This document shows positions 7,270-8,942 of a stretch of DNA of 8,942 nt, in pieces. A program made the translations under genes and the position numbers. Source of the stretch: Oribacterium sp. UBA6992 (GTDB lineage: Bacteria; Bacillota; Clostridia; Lachnospirales; Lachnospiraceae); the NCBI GenBank assembly GCA_002449915.1, contig DJXY01000104.1, positions 1 to 8,942 of the forward strand, given 5' to 3'. The number at the start of each line of letters is the position of its first letter. The first letter of the stretch is position 1. The notes under the pieces are model-generated. The model saw only the letters and a program-made list of their open reading frames with translations. It did no database searches and was not told the DNA's origin.

Positions 7270-7275
7270 TATAAT
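7270..7275 (+). promoter_or_regulatory. -10 box for the cytidylate kinase-like gene
   Basis: A perfect TATAAT faces right, divergent from the helicase -10 and about 44 bp from it. The -35 position (TGTAAC, 7247-7252) is a poor match and there is no TG extension, so it may need an activator or be weak. Transcription would begin near 7282, giving a leader of about 165 nt. Confidence 0.5.
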
Positions 7276-7284
7276 TCAGATAAC

Positions 7285-7416
7285 GATACGCATCTGCCCT
7301 AAGCTCTGTCCGGAACATAGGCTTCAATGTATGCAGGAGCCGGTAACGGCAGTAGATTTATGGAACCATATAGGATAAGTGATCTCCGGATGCTTCGGAG
7401 CAGCAAGGGCGGTATC
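7285..7416 (+). other. Possible folded 5' leader of the cytidylate kinase-like gene
   Basis: A closing stem pairs GATAC (7285-7289) with GTATC (7412-7416) and GCCC (7296-7299) with GGGC (7407-7410). Inside are separate hairpins: AAGC/GCTT (7301-7304, 7321-7324) extended by TGT/ACA, GCCG-GTAA-CGGC (7339-7350) with a GNRA-type loop, TATG/CATA (7359-7362, 7367-7370), and CTCCG/CGGAG (7384-7388, 7396-7400). The closing stem would begin a few bases after the predicted transcript start, and the ribosome binding site lies outside it. I do not recognise it as any known riboswitch, and T-box, SAM, TPP, purine, glycine and c-di-GMP cores are not seen. Short stems can arise by chance. Confidence 0.3.
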
Positions 7417-7432
7417 TTAATAGAACAATTAC

Positions 7433-7437
7433 GGAGG
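7433..7437 (+). promoter_or_regulatory. Ribosome binding site that sets the cytidylate kinase-like start
   Basis: GGAGG lies 9 nt before ATG 7447. The in-frame ATG at 7438 touches the site, and ATG 7327 has no site and would add residues unlike the family, so 7447 is preferred. Confidence 0.8.
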
Positions 7438-7446
7438 ATGACAGCA

Positions 7447-8055
7447 ATGGCGAATCGAATCATTACAATCAGTCGTGAATACGGTGCCAACGCGCACTGG
7501 ATCTCCGGTCAGCTCTCGGAGCGGCTCGGACTTCCTTATTATGACAAGGACTTTATCCGGAAAACCGCAGCAGAACATGGTTATGATCTGGATACACTTA
7601 AAAAGGAAAGTGAAAATATCTCCAATGCATTTCTGAATCACCTCATAAATATCACTTCCCCCGTATCCTATAAAAGCAGCTATGATACCATTTTTGCAGC
7701 CCAGTCCCAGGTTGTGCTGGAGCTCGCCAAACATCCTTGCATCATCGTCGGCCGCTGCGCAAACTACATCCTGGAGCAGGCAGGGATACCATCCTTTGAT
7801 ATCTATCTTTATGCAGAGGATGCCTGGAAGATACGACATGTAAAGGAGCTGGATCTGAGTCCTGAGGCGAATGCAGATCCCCTTGCCTACATTCGCAGAC
7901 AGGATCAGGAGCGTCAGCACTACTATAAGCGCTATACCGGCAGAGATATGGGGCGCGTGGAAAACTATAATGCCTGCCTGGATGTGGGCTGCTTTGGTCT
8001 CGAAAATACGGTTGAGGTTCTCGTGGACATGATTCAAAAGACCAGAATGGATTGA
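7447..8055 (+). CDS. Cytidylate kinase-like family protein with degenerate P-loop
   Basis: A 202-aa cytosolic protein of the family annotated 'cytidylate kinase-like' (PF13189), related to nucleoside-monophosphate kinases; its true substrate is unknown. Family marks are the N-terminal strand ITISREYG (6-13), LGLPYYDKDFI (27-37), IIVGRCANYIL (99-109), the basic lid-like region RRQDQER (150-156), YYKRYTG (159-165) and NYNACLD (173-179). Many relatives I recall carry a glycine-rich GSGGxxIG loop after ITISRE; here residues 13-20 read GANAHWIS, losing the central glycines and the final one, which puts ATP binding or catalysis in doubt. The GGAGG site fixes the start. Its stop codon overlaps the -35 of the promoter before the MATE gene, and an intrinsic terminator follows, so it is probably a single-gene transcript with a long leader. 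No Lys in a Walker GKT context is present. Confidence 0.82.
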   Translation: MANRIITISREYGANAHWISGQLSERLGLPYYDKDFIRKTAAEHGYDLDTLKKESENISNAFLNHLINITSPVSYKSSYDTIFAAQSQVVLELAKHPCIIVGRCANYILEQAGIPSFDIYLYAEDAWKIRHVKELDLSPEANADPLAYIRRQDQERQHYYKRYTGRDMGRVENYNACLDVGCFGLENTVEVLVDMIQKTRMD

Positions 8056-8079
8056 CAAAATCTGCCTATATGATAAGAT
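8052..8079 (+). promoter_or_regulatory. Strong-looking promoter overlapping the kinase-like stop codon
   Basis: A perfect -35 TTGACA (8052-8057) is spaced 16 bp from TAAGAT (8074-8079, 4 of 6 consensus), which has TG at 8071-8072 as an extended -10. Initiation is expected near 8086. It would drive the MATE gene if transcription passes the terminator that begins about 8 nt later. Confidence 0.65.
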
Positions 8080-8093
8080 GCTTTACAGGTATT

Positions 8094-8124
8094 AAAGGAG
8101 CAGTTCCTGCGCTGCTCCTTTTTT
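8094..8124 (+). terminator. Intrinsic terminator between kinase-like gene and MATE gene
   Basis: GGAGCAG (8097-8103) pairs with CTGCTCC (8112-8118) around an 8-base loop, with three more A-T pairs at the base (8094-8096 with 8119-8121) and six T (8119-8124). This is a standard Rho-independent terminator for the kinase-like gene. It also lies within the transcript started from the promoter at 8052-8079, so it may act as an attenuator for the MATE gene. Confidence 0.85.
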
Positions 8125-8159
8125 GTACGAGTATTTTATAACGGATACAGGAAGGTAAT

Positions 8160-8942
8160 ATGGCAGAAGCTGTAAGAAAAGAAAACAAGATGGGATACAT
8201 GCCGGTAAAGCCGCTGCTGATCTCCATGTCTCTCCCGATGATGATTTCCATGATGGTCCAGGCATTATACAATGTGGTGGACAGTATTTTTGTTGCACAG
8301 ATCAGTGAGGACGCACTGACTGCCGTAACTCTGGCATTTCCGCTGCAGAATCTTATGATTGCTGTCGCCTCCGGAACCGGCGTAGGGATCAATGCGCTGC
8401 TGTCACGTGCGCTTGGAGAAAAAAACTACAGGACCTCGGATGCGGCGGCCAACAACGGGCTTTTTCTGACCCTGATGAATACCGTGGTCTTTTTTCTGAT
8501 CGGTATTTTTTTGTCTGATTTTTTTATTACTTCACAGACAGACGCGCCGGTCATCCGTGCGTATGGCGATACCTATCTCTCCATTGTACTCTGCTGCTCC
8601 ATCGGACTCTTTTTCCAGATCACTTTTGAGCGGCTGCTGCAGGCGACAGGTCTGACTCTCTACAGCATGCTGTCGCAGGGTACCGGTGCGATCATCAACA
8701 TCATCATGGATCCGATCCTCATCTTCGGGTATTTCGGTCTGCCGGCAATGGGTGTGGCAGGCGCTGCCTATGCAACTGTCCTCGGGCAGTGTATCGGCTC
8801 CCTGATCGGGCTTACTTTAAATGTAAAGAAAAACTCCGAAATCCGTTTAAAGCTTGCTTCGATCCTGAAGCCGCAGACGGAAATTATCCGGTCCATCTAT
8901 GCCGTAGGTGTCCCCTCGATCCTGATGATGTCCATCGGCTCT
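8160..8942 (+). CDS. MATE family efflux transporter, 5' part (runs off the window)
   Basis: Inner-membrane multidrug/toxin extrusion antiporter of the MATE family (MepA/NorM/DinF group), exporting organic cations or drugs with sodium or proton influx. Only the first 261 residues are in the window and the frame stays open to the last base; complete MATE proteins are about 450 aa with 12 helices. About six helices and the start of a seventh are visible (roughly 18-40, 53-80, 100-122, 138-158, 170-190, 195-221, 245 onward). Family marks include LPMMIS and QALYNVVDSIFV (25-45), with Asp41 in the first helix where many MATE proteins have a key acid, FPLQNL (60-65), GTGVGINALLSRALGE (72-87), and DPILIFG followed by GVAGAAYAT (184-206). 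AGGAAGG (8149-8155) lies 4 nt before the ATG. It follows an intrinsic terminator, so expression depends on the nearby promoter reading through or on a weak start further down. Confidence 0.93.
   Translation, partial: MAEAVRKENKMGYMPVKPLLISMSLPMMISMMVQALYNVVDSIFVAQISEDALTAVTLAFPLQNLMIAVASGTGVGINALLSRALGEKNYRTSDAAANNGLFLTLMNTVVFFLIGIFLSDFFITSQTDAPVIRAYGDTYLSIVLCCSIGLFFQITFERLLQATGLTLYSMLSQGTGAIINIIMDPILIFGYFGLPAMGVAGAAYATVLGQCIGSLIGLTLNVKKNSEIRLKLASILKPQTEIIRSIYAVGVPSILMMSIGS

Noticed and set aside
7327..7446. N-terminal 40-codon extension of the kinase-like protein
   Set aside because: No ribosome binding site at 7327 and no family resemblance; GGAGG before ATG 7447 fits better.
7429..8058. 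209-codon open frame on the minus strand covering the kinase-like gene
   Set aside because: The opposite strand carries the recognisable family protein with a good ribosome binding site; this one has neither.
8137..8142. TATAAC as a -10 box for the MATE gene downstream of the terminator
   Set aside because: No -35 at a proper distance, and the start of transcription would fall on the ribosome binding site.

Overview
The window looks like a chromosomal segment of a low-to-mid GC Clostridia, most likely a Lachnospiraceae-type Firmicute. This rests on the streptococcal/clostridial-type TrpRS, a RecU (rather than RuvC) Holliday junction resolvase, GGAGG-type Shine-Dalgarno sites, a PF13189-type 'cytidylate kinase-like' protein and a MepA-like MATE transporter. 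No phage, transposase, CRISPR, tRNA or rRNA gene is visible. The species call is inference from recall, not from a search.

Left part (1-4713, + strand): an extended -10 promoter (about 42-70) drives what looks like a four-gene operon, trpS (tryptophanyl-tRNA synthetase), recU (Holliday junction resolvase), trkA and trkH (regulator and membrane pore of a Trk potassium uptake system). Gaps between genes are only 17-27 bp. The two Trk genes clearly work together; trpS and recU are housekeeping genes that share the transcript.

Middle (4714-4981): a 268-bp non-coding gap between convergent genes. It holds several separate dyad symmetries: a 42-bp interrupted palindrome, a 14-bp palindrome, a cluster of TCCGGA palindromes, and a 16-bp AT-rich inverted repeat ending in a T run. 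No gene is seen there.

Right part: a minus-strand UvrD/PcrA-like superfamily 1 helicase (4982-7213), whose extended -10 box lies so close to the ATG that a leaderless mRNA is predicted. A divergent region (7214-7446) follows with an opposing TATAAT and a possibly folded leader of about 165 nt for a cytidylate kinase-like gene (7447-8055). That protein has a degenerate glycine-rich loop. Its stop codon overlaps a well-formed promoter (TTGACA, 16 bp, TG-n-TAAGAT), which is followed almost at once by an intrinsic terminator. Then comes a MATE efflux transporter gene (8160 onward) that runs off the right edge.

No clearly new multi-gene system is seen. The items most worth a second look are regulatory: the predicted leaderless helicase mRNA, the folded leader at 7285-7416, the promoter-terminator pair before the MATE gene, and the palindromes at 4779-4953.
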